Below are positions 14,878 to 22,948 of a stretch of DNA of 37,960 bases, one piece after another (position 1 is the first letter of the stretch; the number at the start of each line of letters is the position of its first letter). The notes below the pieces were generated by a model, which made no database searches, was not told where the DNA came from, and saw only the letters and a program-made list of their open reading frames with translations. The position numbers and the translations under genes are program-made. Origin of the DNA: Nitriliruptoraceae bacterium (GTDB lineage Bacteria; Actinomycetota; Nitriliruptoria; Nitriliruptorales; Nitriliruptoraceae); assembly GCA_020832455.1 (NCBI GenBank), contig JAFIEQ010000024.1, positions 1 to 37,960 of the forward strand. The letters run 5' to 3'.

Positions 14878-15380
14878 GCACGATCCGGGTGGGGGCTGGA
14901 CTGGACGTCCACCCGTTCACCGCGACGGACGGGGATGCATCCGCAGCACCGCTCGTGCTGTGTGGGGTCCACGTGCCCGACGCGCCCGGGCTCGACGGGC
15001 ACTCGGACGCCGACGTCGGGGCCCACGCGGTCGCCGATGCGCTGCTCGGTGCGGCGGCACTCGGTGACCTCGGGTCACGGTTCGGGGTCGACCGGCCGGA
15101 GACCGCCGGTGCCGACTCGATGGAGTTGTTGCGGGCGGTGGTCACCGACGTCGCCGCCGCCGGCTTCGAGGTGGGCAACGTCGACCTGACGATCGTCGCC
15201 CAACGGCCCCGACTCGCGCCACACCGGGAGGCCATGCGCGCCAACCTCGCGGCCGCGCTGCACCTCGATGTCGTCGCCGTCTCCGTCAAGTTCACCACGA
15301 CCGACCGGCTCGGCACCATCGGCCGGGGCGAGGGCATCGCCGGGTGGTGCAGCGCCCTGCTCGTCGGCGTCCGCCGGTAG
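14874..15380 (+). CDS. ispF: 2-C-methyl-D-erythritol 2,4-cyclodiphosphate synthase
   Basis: IspF cyclises CDP-methylerythritol 2-phosphate in the MEP pathway. The 168-aa protein has Zn ligands Asp11 and His13 in GLDVH and His51 in the helix after GHSDADVGAH. Other marks are HAVADALLGAAALGDLGSRF, GADSMELL, VGNVDLTIVAQRPRLAPH, FTTTDRLGTIGRGEGIAGW. The FPDTDP motif of other IspF proteins is FGVDRP here, a noticeable change near the pocket. The GTG start overlaps the IspD-like gene, so both are made together. Its TAG stop forms the first three bases of a TAGGCT candidate -10 for cysS. Confidence 0.92.
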   Translation: MSTIRVGAGLDVHPFTATDGDASAAPLVLCGVHVPDAPGLDGHSDADVGAHAVADALLGAAALGDLGSRFGVDRPETAGADSMELLRAVVTDVAAAGFEVGNVDLTIVAQRPRLAPHREAMRANLAAALHLDVVAVSVKFTTTDRLGTIGRGEGIAGWCSALLVGVRR

Positions 15381-15383
15381 GCT
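15378..15383 (+). promoter_or_regulatory. Candidate -10 box for cysS
   Basis: TAGGCT overlaps the ispF stop codon and lies about 150 nt before the chosen cysS ATG. It matches the -10 form seen before ptsI. No clear -35 was found. Confidence 0.3.
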
Positions 15384-15533
15384 CCCGTCCGCAGGCGCGT
15401 GGCGGCGGTCCGCCGTCCGACGCTCCGGTGCCCGGTTCCCGTGACGGCCCCCTGCGGTCGGCGGCCCATCGTGGGGCGGCTCGATCCCGTCCACGTCTCC
15501 TCGCAGCTGCTCCCGACCTCCAACGAGAACGCC

Positions 15534-16964
15534 ATGTCGCTCGTGCTCTACGACACCCTGACCCGTCAGGAGCGGTCCTTCGTGCCGCGCGAGGAGGGCA
15601 AGGCCAGCCTCTACATCTGCGGCCCGACGGTGCAGGGCGATGCGCACATCGGCCACGGCCGTGCCGCGGTCGTGTTCGACCTGCTGCGTAGGCACCTGGA
15701 GTGGTCGGGCCTGGAGGTCACCCACGTCTCCAACGTGACCGACATCGACGACAAGATCATCCTGCGCGCCCGCCGCGAGCGGGTGGATCCGGCCGTGATC
15801 GCGACCCGCTACACCCGCGCCTGGAACCGCACCATGGACGCCCTGGGGGTGCTGCCCCCACACGTGCAGCCGTACGCCACCGGGCACCTGCTGGAGATGC
15901 AGGCGCTGATCACCACGCTGATCGAGCAGGGCAAGGCCTACGCCGTCGACGGCGACGTGTTCTTCCGGGTCCGCTCCTTCGAGCGCTACGGCCGGCTGTC
16001 CGGTCGTCAGGTCGACGACATGCAGCAGGGCGAGGACGTCGTCGACGCGGACCGCAAGGAGGACCCGCTCGACTTCGCGCTGTGGAAGGCGGCGAAGCCG
16101 GGCGAGCCGGCGTGGCCGTCCCCGTGGGGCGACGGGCGCCCCGGCTGGCACATCGAGTGCTCCGCCATGGCGGCCAAGCACCTCGGGCACGGCTTCGACA
16201 TCCACGCCGGTGGGCTCGACCTGGTCTTCCCCCACCACGAGAACGAGATCGCCCAGCACGAGGCCGCCCACGGCGGGGTCTTCGCCCGGACCTGGGTGCA
16301 CAACGGCATGGTGCGCATGGGCGAGGAGAAGATGTCGAAGTCGATCGGCAACGTCGTCAGCCTGGAGGACGCGATCGCCACCTACGGCGTCGGGCCGCTG
16401 CGGCTGTGGTACCTCTCGGCGCAGCACCGCACGCCGCTCACCTTCGACACCGACCGGCTGCACGACGCCACCACCGTCCACGCCCGCTTCACCACCTTCC
16501 TGCGTTCCGCGCGCCGCGCGGCCGACGGCGTCGAGCCGGCGGGCGACATCGCGACGCGACACCGCGATGCCTTCCGCGCCGCCCTCGACGACGACCTGAA
16601 CGCCCCCGTGGCCGTGGCGTCCCTGCACGAGCTCGTGGGTGTCGGCAACGAGCTGCTCCCGGCCGCCGAACGCGGGGACGCCGATGCCCGCGCACAGGTC
16701 GCGGCGCTCGCCGACGCGCTCGAGGAGCTCGGCGACCGGGTGCTCGGGCTGGATCTGGGCGGCTCGCTCGCCGATGCCGCCGGCCTGGAGGCCCAGCTCG
16801 GCGCGCTCGTGGAGCAGCTGCTCGAGCAGCGGCAGCAGGCCCGGGCGGACCGGGACTTCGCCGCCGCCGACGCGATCCGTGACCAGCTCGCGGCCGCCGG
16901 CGTCGTGGTCGAGGACCGCCCCGATGGCCCGCGCTGGTACGCGGGTACCCCGGCGGGCGCGTGA
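15534..16964 (+). CDS. cysS: Cysteinyl-tRNA synthetase
   Basis: This enzyme charges tRNA-Cys. From the ATG at 15534 the protein has 476 aa, normal for CysS; the frame is open 45 codons further upstream but that part does not resemble the family. Zn-binding Cys29 precedes the HIGH motif (38-41) in ICGPTVQGDAHIGHGR. The core also has NVTDIDDKII, GWHIECSAMA, GGLDLVFPHHENEIAQ and KMSKS (266-270). A C-terminal helical domain ends with the DRDFAAADAIRDQLAAAGV segment. The order ispF-cysS-rlmB is common in Gram-positives. The rlmB start overlaps its stop by 4 nt. Confidence 0.95.
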   Translation: MSLVLYDTLTRQERSFVPREEGKASLYICGPTVQGDAHIGHGRAAVVFDLLRRHLEWSGLEVTHVSNVTDIDDKIILRARRERVDPAVIATRYTRAWNRTMDALGVLPPHVQPYATGHLLEMQALITTLIEQGKAYAVDGDVFFRVRSFERYGRLSGRQVDDMQQGEDVVDADRKEDPLDFALWKAAKPGEPAWPSPWGDGRPGWHIECSAMAAKHLGHGFDIHAGGLDLVFPHHENEIAQHEAAHGGVFARTWVHNGMVRMGEEKMSKSIGNVVSLEDAIATYGVGPLRLWYLSAQHRTPLTFDTDRLHDATTVHARFTTFLRSARRAADGVEPAGDIATRHRDAFRAALDDDLNAPVAVASLHELVGVGNELLPAAERGDADARAQVAALADALEELGDRVLGLDLGGSLADAAGLEAQLGALVEQLLEQRQQARADRDFAAADAIRDQLAAAGVVVEDRPDGPRWYAGTPAGA

Positions 16965-17737
16965 GCCGGCCGCGGTCCGGCCGATCGCGCCCCGCGAGCA
17001 CCCGTCTGGTCGCCGGCGTGCACCCGGTCCGGGAACTGCTGCGTTCCGCGCAGCGCGTCGAGCGGGTGTTCCTGGCCGACAGCCGGGAACGGTCCGAGGC
17101 GATCGACGAGATCGTGACCCGGGCGGAGGACCGTGGCGTGCCGGTGCGGGAGGTCCCGCGCGCGGACCTGGAGCGCAAGGTGCCGGGCCTGGTCCACCAG
17201 GGCGTGTGCGCGGAGGCCGAGCCCCTGCCGCTCTGGCGGCTCGACGACGTCCTGGCCCGCGCCGAGGAGGCGGGTGAGTCCCCGCTGCTGGTCGCGTTGG
17301 ACCGGATCACCGACCCGCACAACCTCGGCTCCATCGCCCGGACCGCCGAGGCCGTCGGCGCGCACGGCCTGCTGGTCACCGACCGGCGTGCGGCCAGCGT
17401 CACTCCGGCGGCGGAGAAGGCCGCGGCGGGTGCGTTCGCCCACCTCCCGGTCGTCGAGGTCACCAACCTCGTGCGGACGTTGGCCGGGTTGCACGAGCGT
17501 GGTGTGTGGTCGCTCGGGCTCGACGGCGACGCCGAGGTGGAGCTCGCCGATCACCCCCTGGCCACCGAGCCGTGCGTGCTCGTCGTCGGTGCGGAAGGGC
17601 GCGGGCTGGCACGCCTGACGCGTGAGCGTTGTGATGCGCTGGTCCGGCTGCCGATGCGCGGCGAGGTGGGCTCGCTGAACGCCTCCGTCGCGACCGGCGC
17701 TGCGCTCTACACCCTGCTCGCTCGACGGACGGCCTGA
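16961..17737 (+). CDS. rlmB: TrmH/SpoU-family RNA 2'-O-methyltransferase (RlmB-like)
   Basis: This SAM-dependent enzyme probably methylates a 23S rRNA ribose. The 258-aa chain has an N-terminal substrate-binding domain (LVAGVHPVRELL through VHQGVCAEAEPL, about residues 15-85). A SPOUT knot domain follows with ALDRITDPHNLGSIARTAEA, VVGAEGRGL and MRGEVGSLNASVATGAALY. The GTG start overlaps the cysS stop (GTGA). The first ~15 residues are Arg/Ser-rich. Exact target nucleotide cannot be told from sequence. Confidence 0.9.
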   Translation: MSRPRSGRSRPASTRLVAGVHPVRELLRSAQRVERVFLADSRERSEAIDEIVTRAEDRGVPVREVPRADLERKVPGLVHQGVCAEAEPLPLWRLDDVLARAEEAGESPLLVALDRITDPHNLGSIARTAEAVGAHGLLVTDRRAASVTPAAEKAAAGAFAHLPVVEVTNLVRTLAGLHERGVWSLGLDGDAEVELADHPLATEPCVLVVGAEGRGLARLTRERCDALVRLPMRGEVGSLNASVATGAALYTLLARRTA

Positions 17738-17742
17738 CGACC

Positions 17743-19827
17743 ATGACCCCCGACGACCTCGCCGACCTGGTCCACGCGGACGAGCCGCGGATCCACCCGG
17801 ACGGTGTCCGCGTCGCCTTCGTACGACGCAAGCCCGACCTGGAGCTGGACCGCGAACGGACCAGCATCTGGCTCCACGACGGGCAGGGAGCCCGGGCCTT
17901 CACCGCCGGCGCCGCGGATCGCAACCCACGCTGGTCTCCGGACGGCCGCTGGCTCGCGTTCCTGCGCGCCGACGTCGACGAGCCCGGTCCCGCGCAGCTG
18001 TTCGTGATGCCGGCCGACGGCGGCGAGGCCCGGTCGGTCACCGACTTCCCGCTCGGCGCGGCGAACCCGGTGTGGCGGCCCGACAGCACGGGCCTGGTGG
18101 TGATCGGCCGGCGCTACATCGACGAACTCGCCGACCTCGACGACTCCGAGCGGGCGCGCCGGCCGCGCCGGATCACGCGGCTGCCCTTCCGCTCGGACAC
18201 CCAGGGCTGGATCCACGAGCGGCACGTGGAGCTGTTCGATCTCGACCTGGGCGCGACCGGCCAGCGCGACGGGGAACCGCGGCTGCTGGCGGCGGGCCTC
18301 CACGACCGCGGCGCGCCCGGGATCAGCCTCGACGGCGAGTGGGTCACGTTCGTGGCCCGTCCGGACGATGCGACTCCGAACGACCCGGGCGTCGTCGCCT
18401 ACCGGGTCCACCGGCGAGGTGGCACGCTCGAGGTGGTCGCGCCCGCCGGGATGTGGGCGGCGCTGCACCAGGAGCGCGACGGCACGGTGCTTCTGACGGG
18501 GTTGCCGGACGCCGCCTCCTGGCCGGCGTGTCGCGGGGTGTGGCGTCGGGAGGTCGACGGGACGTTGACCGAGCTCACGGCCGGCCTCGACCGCGACGTG
18601 GTCCCCGGCGCGCCCGCGTGCGATCCCGTCGGCCCGCGCCGCACCCCCGACGGTCTGGTGCTGGCGGCCGAGGGCCGGCTGCGGACCGGGCTGATCCGGC
18701 TCGACGACGCGGTCGTGGCCCGCGCCCACGGGGGATCGGACCCCGCCGACGGGGGATCGGACCCCGCCGACGGCACGTCGGACATCGCCGGCGACCCATC
18801 GGCCATCGCCGGCGTCACGGAGCTGCTCGACGGTCCGCGGTGCGTGACCGGGTTCGACGTGACCCCCGACGGGACGCGGCTCGTGGCGAGCATCACGGAC
18901 CCGGCGACCCCGGGGGAGCTGATCGAACTCGTCGACGGCGACGAGCGCGTGCTGACCGCCTTCGGCGACGAGGTCCGGGGGACACTCGACCTCGCCCCGA
19001 CCGAGGTCCACCTCGTCGAGCGTGACGGGGTCGAGCTCGACGTGCTCGTGACCACGCCGGCGGGCTTCGCCGACGCGGCGGACCGCTCGGTGCCCGTGGT
19101 GTTCATGATCCACGGTGGACCCACCAGCCAGTACGCGCGGTCGTTCTTCGACGAGTTCCAGGTCGTGGCCGGTGCCGGCGCCCTGGTCCTGGGCGCCAAC
19201 CCACGCGGATCGTCGGGGCGGGGCGACGACTGGGCGCGGGCGGTCGTCGGCGCGTGGACGCAGCCGGACAGTGTGGACACGCTCGACCTCGAGGCCATCG
19301 TCGACGGCGTCTGTGCGCAGCTGCCGCAGGCCGACCCGGACCGGGTCATGGTGATGGGTGGCTCCTACGGTGGCTACGCCGTGGCCCGGCTGCTGGCCCG
19401 CACCGACCGCTACGGCGCCGCCATCGTGGAGCGCGGGTTGTTGGACTGGCGCTCGTTCAGCGGGACCTCCGACATCGGCCCCTGGTTCGACCGTGCGTTC
19501 CTGGGCGTGTCGGTGGACGACGATCCCACGGTGCACGACGCCGCCAGTCCGCTCGCCGATGCGGCGGAGGTGACCACCCCGACGCTGGTGATCCACAGCG
19601 ACCAGGACTGGCGTTGTCCGCCGGAACAGGGCGAGCAGTACTTCGCGGCCCTGCAGCGGGCCGGGGTCGTCAGCGAGTACCTGCGCTTCCCCGGGGAGAA
19701 CCACGAGCTGACGCGCTCCGGGGCGCCCCGCCACCGGCACGAGCGGTTCGTCGCCGTGCTCGACTGGCTGGACCGCTGGCTCGGTGGGGACGCGGCGCCG
19801 ATCGGGCCCGCCGGACCGTCGGACTGA
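17743..19827 (+). CDS. S9-family prolyl-oligopeptidase-like serine peptidase
   Basis: This 694-aa cytosolic protein has a beta-propeller with TolB-like blades (NPRWSPDGRWLAFLR, NPVWRPDSTGLVVI) followed by an alpha/beta-hydrolase domain. The triad is Ser541 in GGSYGGYA, the Asp in IHSDQDWRCP and the His in FPGENHEL. It probably cleaves small peptides. No signal peptide is visible. In the propeller a 21-bp unit is duplicated in tandem (18730-18750, 18751-18771), giving GSDPADG twice in a loop. The gene ends only 2 nt before the 3' end of an opposing tRNA gene. Confidence 0.9.
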   Translation: MTPDDLADLVHADEPRIHPDGVRVAFVRRKPDLELDRERTSIWLHDGQGARAFTAGAADRNPRWSPDGRWLAFLRADVDEPGPAQLFVMPADGGEARSVTDFPLGAANPVWRPDSTGLVVIGRRYIDELADLDDSERARRPRRITRLPFRSDTQGWIHERHVELFDLDLGATGQRDGEPRLLAAGLHDRGAPGISLDGEWVTFVARPDDATPNDPGVVAYRVHRRGGTLEVVAPAGMWAALHQERDGTVLLTGLPDAASWPACRGVWRREVDGTLTELTAGLDRDVVPGAPACDPVGPRRTPDGLVLAAEGRLRTGLIRLDDAVVARAHGGSDPADGGSDPADGTSDIAGDPSAIAGVTELLDGPRCVTGFDVTPDGTRLVASITDPATPGELIELVDGDERVLTAFGDEVRGTLDLAPTEVHLVERDGVELDVLVTTPAGFADAADRSVPVVFMIHGGPTSQYARSFFDEFQVVAGAGALVLGANPRGSSGRGDDWARAVVGAWTQPDSVDTLDLEAIVDGVCAQLPQADPDRVMVMGGSYGGYAVARLLARTDRYGAAIVERGLLDWRSFSGTSDIGPWFDRAFLGVSVDDDPTVHDAASPLADAAEVTTPTLVIHSDQDWRCPPEQGEQYFAALQRAGVVSEYLRFPGENHELTRSGAPRHRHERFVAVLDWLDRWLGGDAAPIGPAGPSD
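18730..18771 (+). repeat. Two tandem copies of a 21-bp unit inside the S9 peptidase gene
   Basis: Positions 18730-18750 and 18751-18771 are identical and keep the reading frame, duplicating seven residues (GGSDPAD register). The following TSDIAGDPSAIAG looks like a diverged further copy. It is probably a slippage-expanded surface loop. Confidence 0.8.
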
Positions 19828-19829
19828 CG

Positions 19830-19903
19830 AGCCGAGGAGGGGATTCGAACCCCTGACCGTCCGCTTACAAGGCGGGTGCTCTACCGGGCTGAGCTACCTC
19901 GGC
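19830..19903 (-). tRNA. tRNA-Thr (anticodon TGT)
   Basis: Read on the minus strand, acceptor GCCGAGG pairs with CCTCGGC over 7 bp. The D stem is GCTC/GAGC, and the anticodon loop is CTTGTAA with anticodon TGT. The T arm is AGGGG-TTCGAAT-CCCCT. The discriminator is T and no CCA is encoded. It reads ACA codons, which are rare in this GC-rich genome. The gene stands alone between convergent and divergent protein genes. Confidence 0.95.
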
Positions 19904-20071
19904 GAAGCGTCGCGGTGACGCGCGTCGGGACCATACCCGCCGCGTTGCCCGCTCCTGCCGTCGTGGCGGGTCCGATGCGCGCTCGCGCGGGCCGACGGCC
20001 GTCTCACGCGCGCGTAGTTGCACCGGTGTGGTTCGTCTGCGACCCTTGCAGGCAGAGAAGGAGACCACCCG

Positions 20072-20356
20072 ATGCCGACCTCGTTGCCGTCCGACACCTC
20101 GCCCGCGCTCGACGCGCGCGATGTGGACATCCTCGACTTCGAGCGCGAGTGGTGGCGCTACGCCGGCGCCAAGGAACAGGCGATCAAGGAGCGGTTCGAC
20201 GTCTCCCCGACCCGGTACTACCAGCTGCTCAACCGGGTCATCGACGACGAGGAAGCGGTCGCCTACGACCCGATGCTCGTCAAGCGCCTCCGACGGCTCC
20301 GAGCGCAGCGCCAGCGCCAGCGTGCGGAACGTCGCCTGGGCGCTGAGGCACGCTGA
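20072..20356 (+). CDS. DUF3263 family small protein
   Basis: This 94-aa protein of unknown function is typical of Actinomycetota. It has the family core ILDFEREWWRYAGAKEQAIKERF (residues ~21-44), then SPTRYYQLLN, and a basic helical tail LVKRLRRLRAQRQRQRAERRLG. The WW...GAKE...RYYQ pattern looks like a small helix-turn-helix fold, so nucleic-acid binding is possible. The ATG at 20072 follows AAGGAG (20058-20063) by 8 nt; the frame runs 54 nt further upstream without support. In mycobacteria a DUF3263 gene lies next to virR, and the same pairing is seen here. Confidence 0.88.
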   Translation: MPTSLPSDTSPALDARDVDILDFEREWWRYAGAKEQAIKERFDVSPTRYYQLLNRVIDDEEAVAYDPMLVKRLRRLRAQRQRQRAERRLGAEAR

Positions 20357-20365
20357 GGCCTCGAC

Positions 20366-21064
20366 ATGGGTGAGCTGGAGACCCCCTCGGACGATCGGGG
20401 CTTCCTCGCGTCCCTGACCTCCAACGTCGGGGGCGGCGTCCTGATGATCGGGCTCGTCGCGGCCCTGTTCGTGCTGATCGGCACCTTCGGGTCGACCGGC
20501 GACGACGCGCCCGACCTCGCCATCGACGAGTCCTCCGCGTCCGGCGAGGACGTGGACGACGGCGAGCCCACCCCGGTCGACGGCGACGATGCGGACGACG
20601 AGGGTGACGGCGAGGCCGCCGACACCGACGGTGATGACGCCCCGGCGGACGAGGGCACGGCCGACGACGAGGCAGCGGACGAACCCGCCCCCGACGACGC
20701 CGCCGACGACGACGCGCCCGCGGACGACGAGGGCACCGCCGACACCGACGAGGCAGCGGACGCGCCGAGCGAGGACACGCTCGACCCCGCCGACGTCTCC
20801 GTGCAGGTCCTCGACGGCTTCCAGCAGGACGGCGGGACGGCAGCGGATGCGGTCGCGGCCACACTGGGAGACGCCGGCTACCGGATCGTCGCCCGCAACC
20901 CGGCCATCCGGTACGACGTCACGACGGTGTTGTGGACCGCGGGCAACGAGGAGGCGGGCGAACAGGTCGGCCGCGCGATCGGTGCGGCGGAGGTCCGGGA
21001 ACAGCCGGGCAACCTGTCGACGTCCGTGGCCGTCCACGTCGTCGTCGGCGCCGACCGCGGCTGA
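20366..21064 (+). CDS. Membrane-anchored LytR_C domain protein (VirR-like)
   Basis: This 232-aa protein has one N-terminal membrane span (about 21-41, GGGVLMIGLVAALFVLIGTF). A long, very acidic Asp/Glu/Ala linker follows (about 43-148). The LytR_C domain is at the C terminus (VSVQVLDGF to VAVHVVVGA). Mycobacterial VirR (Rv0431) has the same plan and affects cell-wall integrity and vesicle release. The linker contains an internal duplication of ADEGTADDEAAD-like words, and its acidity is far above that of the neighbours. It starts 9 nt after the DUF3263 stop, so the two are co-transcribed. Confidence 0.83.
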   Translation: MGELETPSDDRGFLASLTSNVGGGVLMIGLVAALFVLIGTFGSTGDDAPDLAIDESSASGEDVDDGEPTPVDGDDADDEGDGEAADTDGDDAPADEGTADDEAADEPAPDDAADDDAPADDEGTADTDEAADAPSEDTLDPADVSVQVLDGFQQDGGTAADAVAATLGDAGYRIVARNPAIRYDVTTVLWTAGNEEAGEQVGRAIGAAEVREQPGNLSTSVAVHVVVGADRG

Positions 21065-21101
21065 CCCGTCCGGGCCAGCCGCGGACCGTGCCCGCGCCGC
21101 T

Positions 21102-22097
21102 CTACAGGTCCCGGCTGGACGCGGCCGCCTCGCCCACCGAGCGCGACAGCTGGTCGGTCGCGGTGCGCTGCTCCTCGACGGTGGCGGCGACGGTCGACTG
21201 GATCTCGTTCACCTCGCGCAGGCGGGTGGCGATCCCCTCGATGGCGTTCGCGACCTCGGTCACCGACGACCGGATGACGTCGATACGCCGACTGATGTCC
21301 TCGGTCGCGACCGCGGTGTCGCGGGCGAGCTGCTTGACCTCGCCGGCCACCACCGCGAACCCCTTGCCGGCCTCGCCGGCACGGGCTGCCTCGATGGTGG
21401 CGTTCAACGCGAGGATGTTGGTCTGTGCGGCGATCACGTTGATCTGGCGGACCACCTCGTCGACGGCGCTGGACGCCTCGTCGAGCTCGAGCACGGAACG
21501 CTGCGTCTGCTCCGCGTCGGCGACCCCCTGCGAGGTGGTCTCCGTGGCCTGTGTCGCGGAGCGGGCGATCTCCCCGATGGAGACCGACATCTCCTCGACG
21601 GCCGCGGCGGCGGTCTCGAGGTGCTCGCCGAGCTCACGCACGGCACGCTGCGACTCGGTGAGCGCGGAGACGTCCTCCCAGGCGACGGCGTAGCCGACGT
21701 GGGTGCCGGCCGCGTCGTGGACGGCGTCGATCTTGGTCGACAGCGACACCGCGCCGAAGCTGAACACCGCATCGTGGGGCAGGGTGAAGCCCTGCTGGTG
21801 CAGGACGCGCTCCACCCGGTTCGGATCACGGTGGAAGCGGTGGATCGAGCCGCCGACGATCTCGTTCGCGCTGATGCCGAAGGACGATCGCAGCGTGGGC
21901 TCGATGGTCTTGAGCGTCGCCGAGGCCTTCCGGTTGGCGAAGATCAGCGTCAGTTCCAGGTCGGCGATGAAGATGTTCGTGCCCAGCGCGTCGAGCACGG
22001 GTCGCCACTGGGCGACGAGCTCGGCGAGGCTCGAGCCGTGGGCGGCGGCCGTGCCGCGCGATCGGCTGCTGCGTGGACGGACGATGGTCGCGGCCAT
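21102..22097 (-). CDS. Soluble PAS-domain methyl-accepting chemotaxis-type receptor
   Basis: This 331-aa protein has no membrane span. Residues ~30-145 form a PAS-like sensor (NIFIADLELTLIFANRKA to GTHVGYAVAWEDV). The rest is a short MCP signalling coiled coil with the conserved tip INVIAAQTNILALNATIEAA (219-238) and GEAGKGFAVVAGEVKQLA. The ATG at 22097 follows GGGAG by 8 nt; the frame extends up to 22199 but with an atypical basic leader. A CheY-like gene is the next gene upstream on the same strand. No cheA or cheW is in the window, so the output could be chemotaxis or another signalling pathway. Confidence 0.85.
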   Translation of the reverse strand: MAATIVRPRSSRSRGTAAAHGSSLAELVAQWRPVLDALGTNIFIADLELTLIFANRKASATLKTIEPTLRSSFGISANEIVGGSIHRFHRDPNRVERVLHQQGFTLPHDAVFSFGAVSLSTKIDAVHDAAGTHVGYAVAWEDVSALTESQRAVRELGEHLETAAAAVEEMSVSIGEIARSATQATETTSQGVADAEQTQRSVLELDEASSAVDEVVRQINVIAAQTNILALNATIEAARAGEAGKGFAVVAGEVKQLARDTAVATEDISRRIDVIRSSVTEVANAIEGIATRLREVNEIQSTVAATVEEQRTATDQLSRSVGEAAASSRDL

Positions 22098-22423
22098 GGA
22101 TCGGCTCCCAGGGGTACGGCGGCCCCTCATGCCGAGGTGGCCAGACGCCTCCCCTGTCGCCTCGGTGGGCCCCCGGCTGAAGGGAACGTGCACGGACAAC
22201 CTGGATATCTCCTCACAGGTCGGGGTGCGGACGTCGAGGTTGTTGTCCAGGTTGCTGTCGAGGGTCGTGCGTCCGGAGCCGCGCGGTGGCCGCCCGGAAG
22301 GGGCAGGGGCCGGTGCGGAGGCCCGTCGGCGCGCGGCGGGTGGTCAGCCGGATGGTGTCCCCGGGGATCGGCCGCTGCGGACGGGCGAGGGCACGGATGT
22401 GGTGCCGATGCGAGCCCGCCGGG
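22098..22423. other. Intergenic stretch, no gene seen
   Basis: These 326 nt separate the CheY-like gene from the receptor gene on the minus strand. Reading frames here lack family signal. I see partly repeated GTCGAGG and TTG(T/C)TGTC(C/G)AGG words around 22235-22270 but no terminator or clear promoter. Confidence 0.5.
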
Positions 22424-22864
22424 TCAGTTGTTGCGCAGCAGTTGCAGCTTCTCGAGGATCATCTGCCGCCGCCGGGCCTCCTCCTCCGGGTCCGTCTCGA
22501 GGACGTCCTGGAGCACCTGGGACAGCGCGAGCGGGGAGAACGGCTTGGTGATGTAGTCCGCCGCGCCCTGGGACCAGCCGCGGATCTGGTCCTGGTCCTG
22601 GACCTTCGCGGTGAGCATCACCACGGGGATCGACGACAGCTCGTCGTCCTCCTTGATGGCGGAGAGGACCTGCCAGCCGTCCATCTTCGGCATCATCACG
22701 TCGAGGAGCACCACGTCGGGCCGGTGCGTGCGCACCTGCTCCATCGCTTCCTCGCCGTCGGCCGCTTCGATGACCTCGTAGCCCTCGAACTCCAGGTTGA
22801 CCCGACACAGGAGCAGGACATCGGGCTCGTCGTCGACGACGAGCACGGTGCGGCGATCGCTCAT
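22424..22864 (-). CDS. Single-domain CheY-like response regulator
   Basis: This 146-aa receiver domain has no output domain. The acidic pair is Asp11-Asp12 (VVDDE), and the phospho-acceptor is Asp55 in LLDVMMPKMDGW. Thr85 is in VMLTAK and Lys107 in ITKPF. The last ~25 residues form a charged helix (EEEARRRQMILEKLQLL) that may bind a partner. An AGGAGG site precedes the ATG. Its position upstream of the soluble PAS-MCP protein suggests a shared signalling role. A minus-strand TAGCCT at 22920-22915 is a candidate -10. Confidence 0.92.
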   Translation of the reverse strand: MSDRRTVLVVDDEPDVLLLCRVNLEFEGYEVIEAADGEEAMEQVRTHRPDVVLLDVMMPKMDGWQVLSAIKEDDELSSIPVVMLTAKVQDQDQIRGWSQGAADYITKPFSPLALSQVLQDVLETDPEEEARRRQMILEKLQLLRNN

Positions 22865-22914
22865 GGGGGCCTCCTGGCGCAGGGAACCTGCGGGCGCCTG
22901 GCCGGCGACGGTCG

Positions 22915-22920
22915 AGGCTA
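22915..22920 (-). promoter_or_regulatory. Candidate -10 box for the CheY-like gene
   Basis: TAGCCT on the minus strand lies about 50 nt before the ATG at 22864, in the short gap after gpgS. No firm -35 is visible. Confidence 0.35.
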
Positions 22921-22948
22921 TCGGTTCTTCGGGGACGGACGTCCCGCC

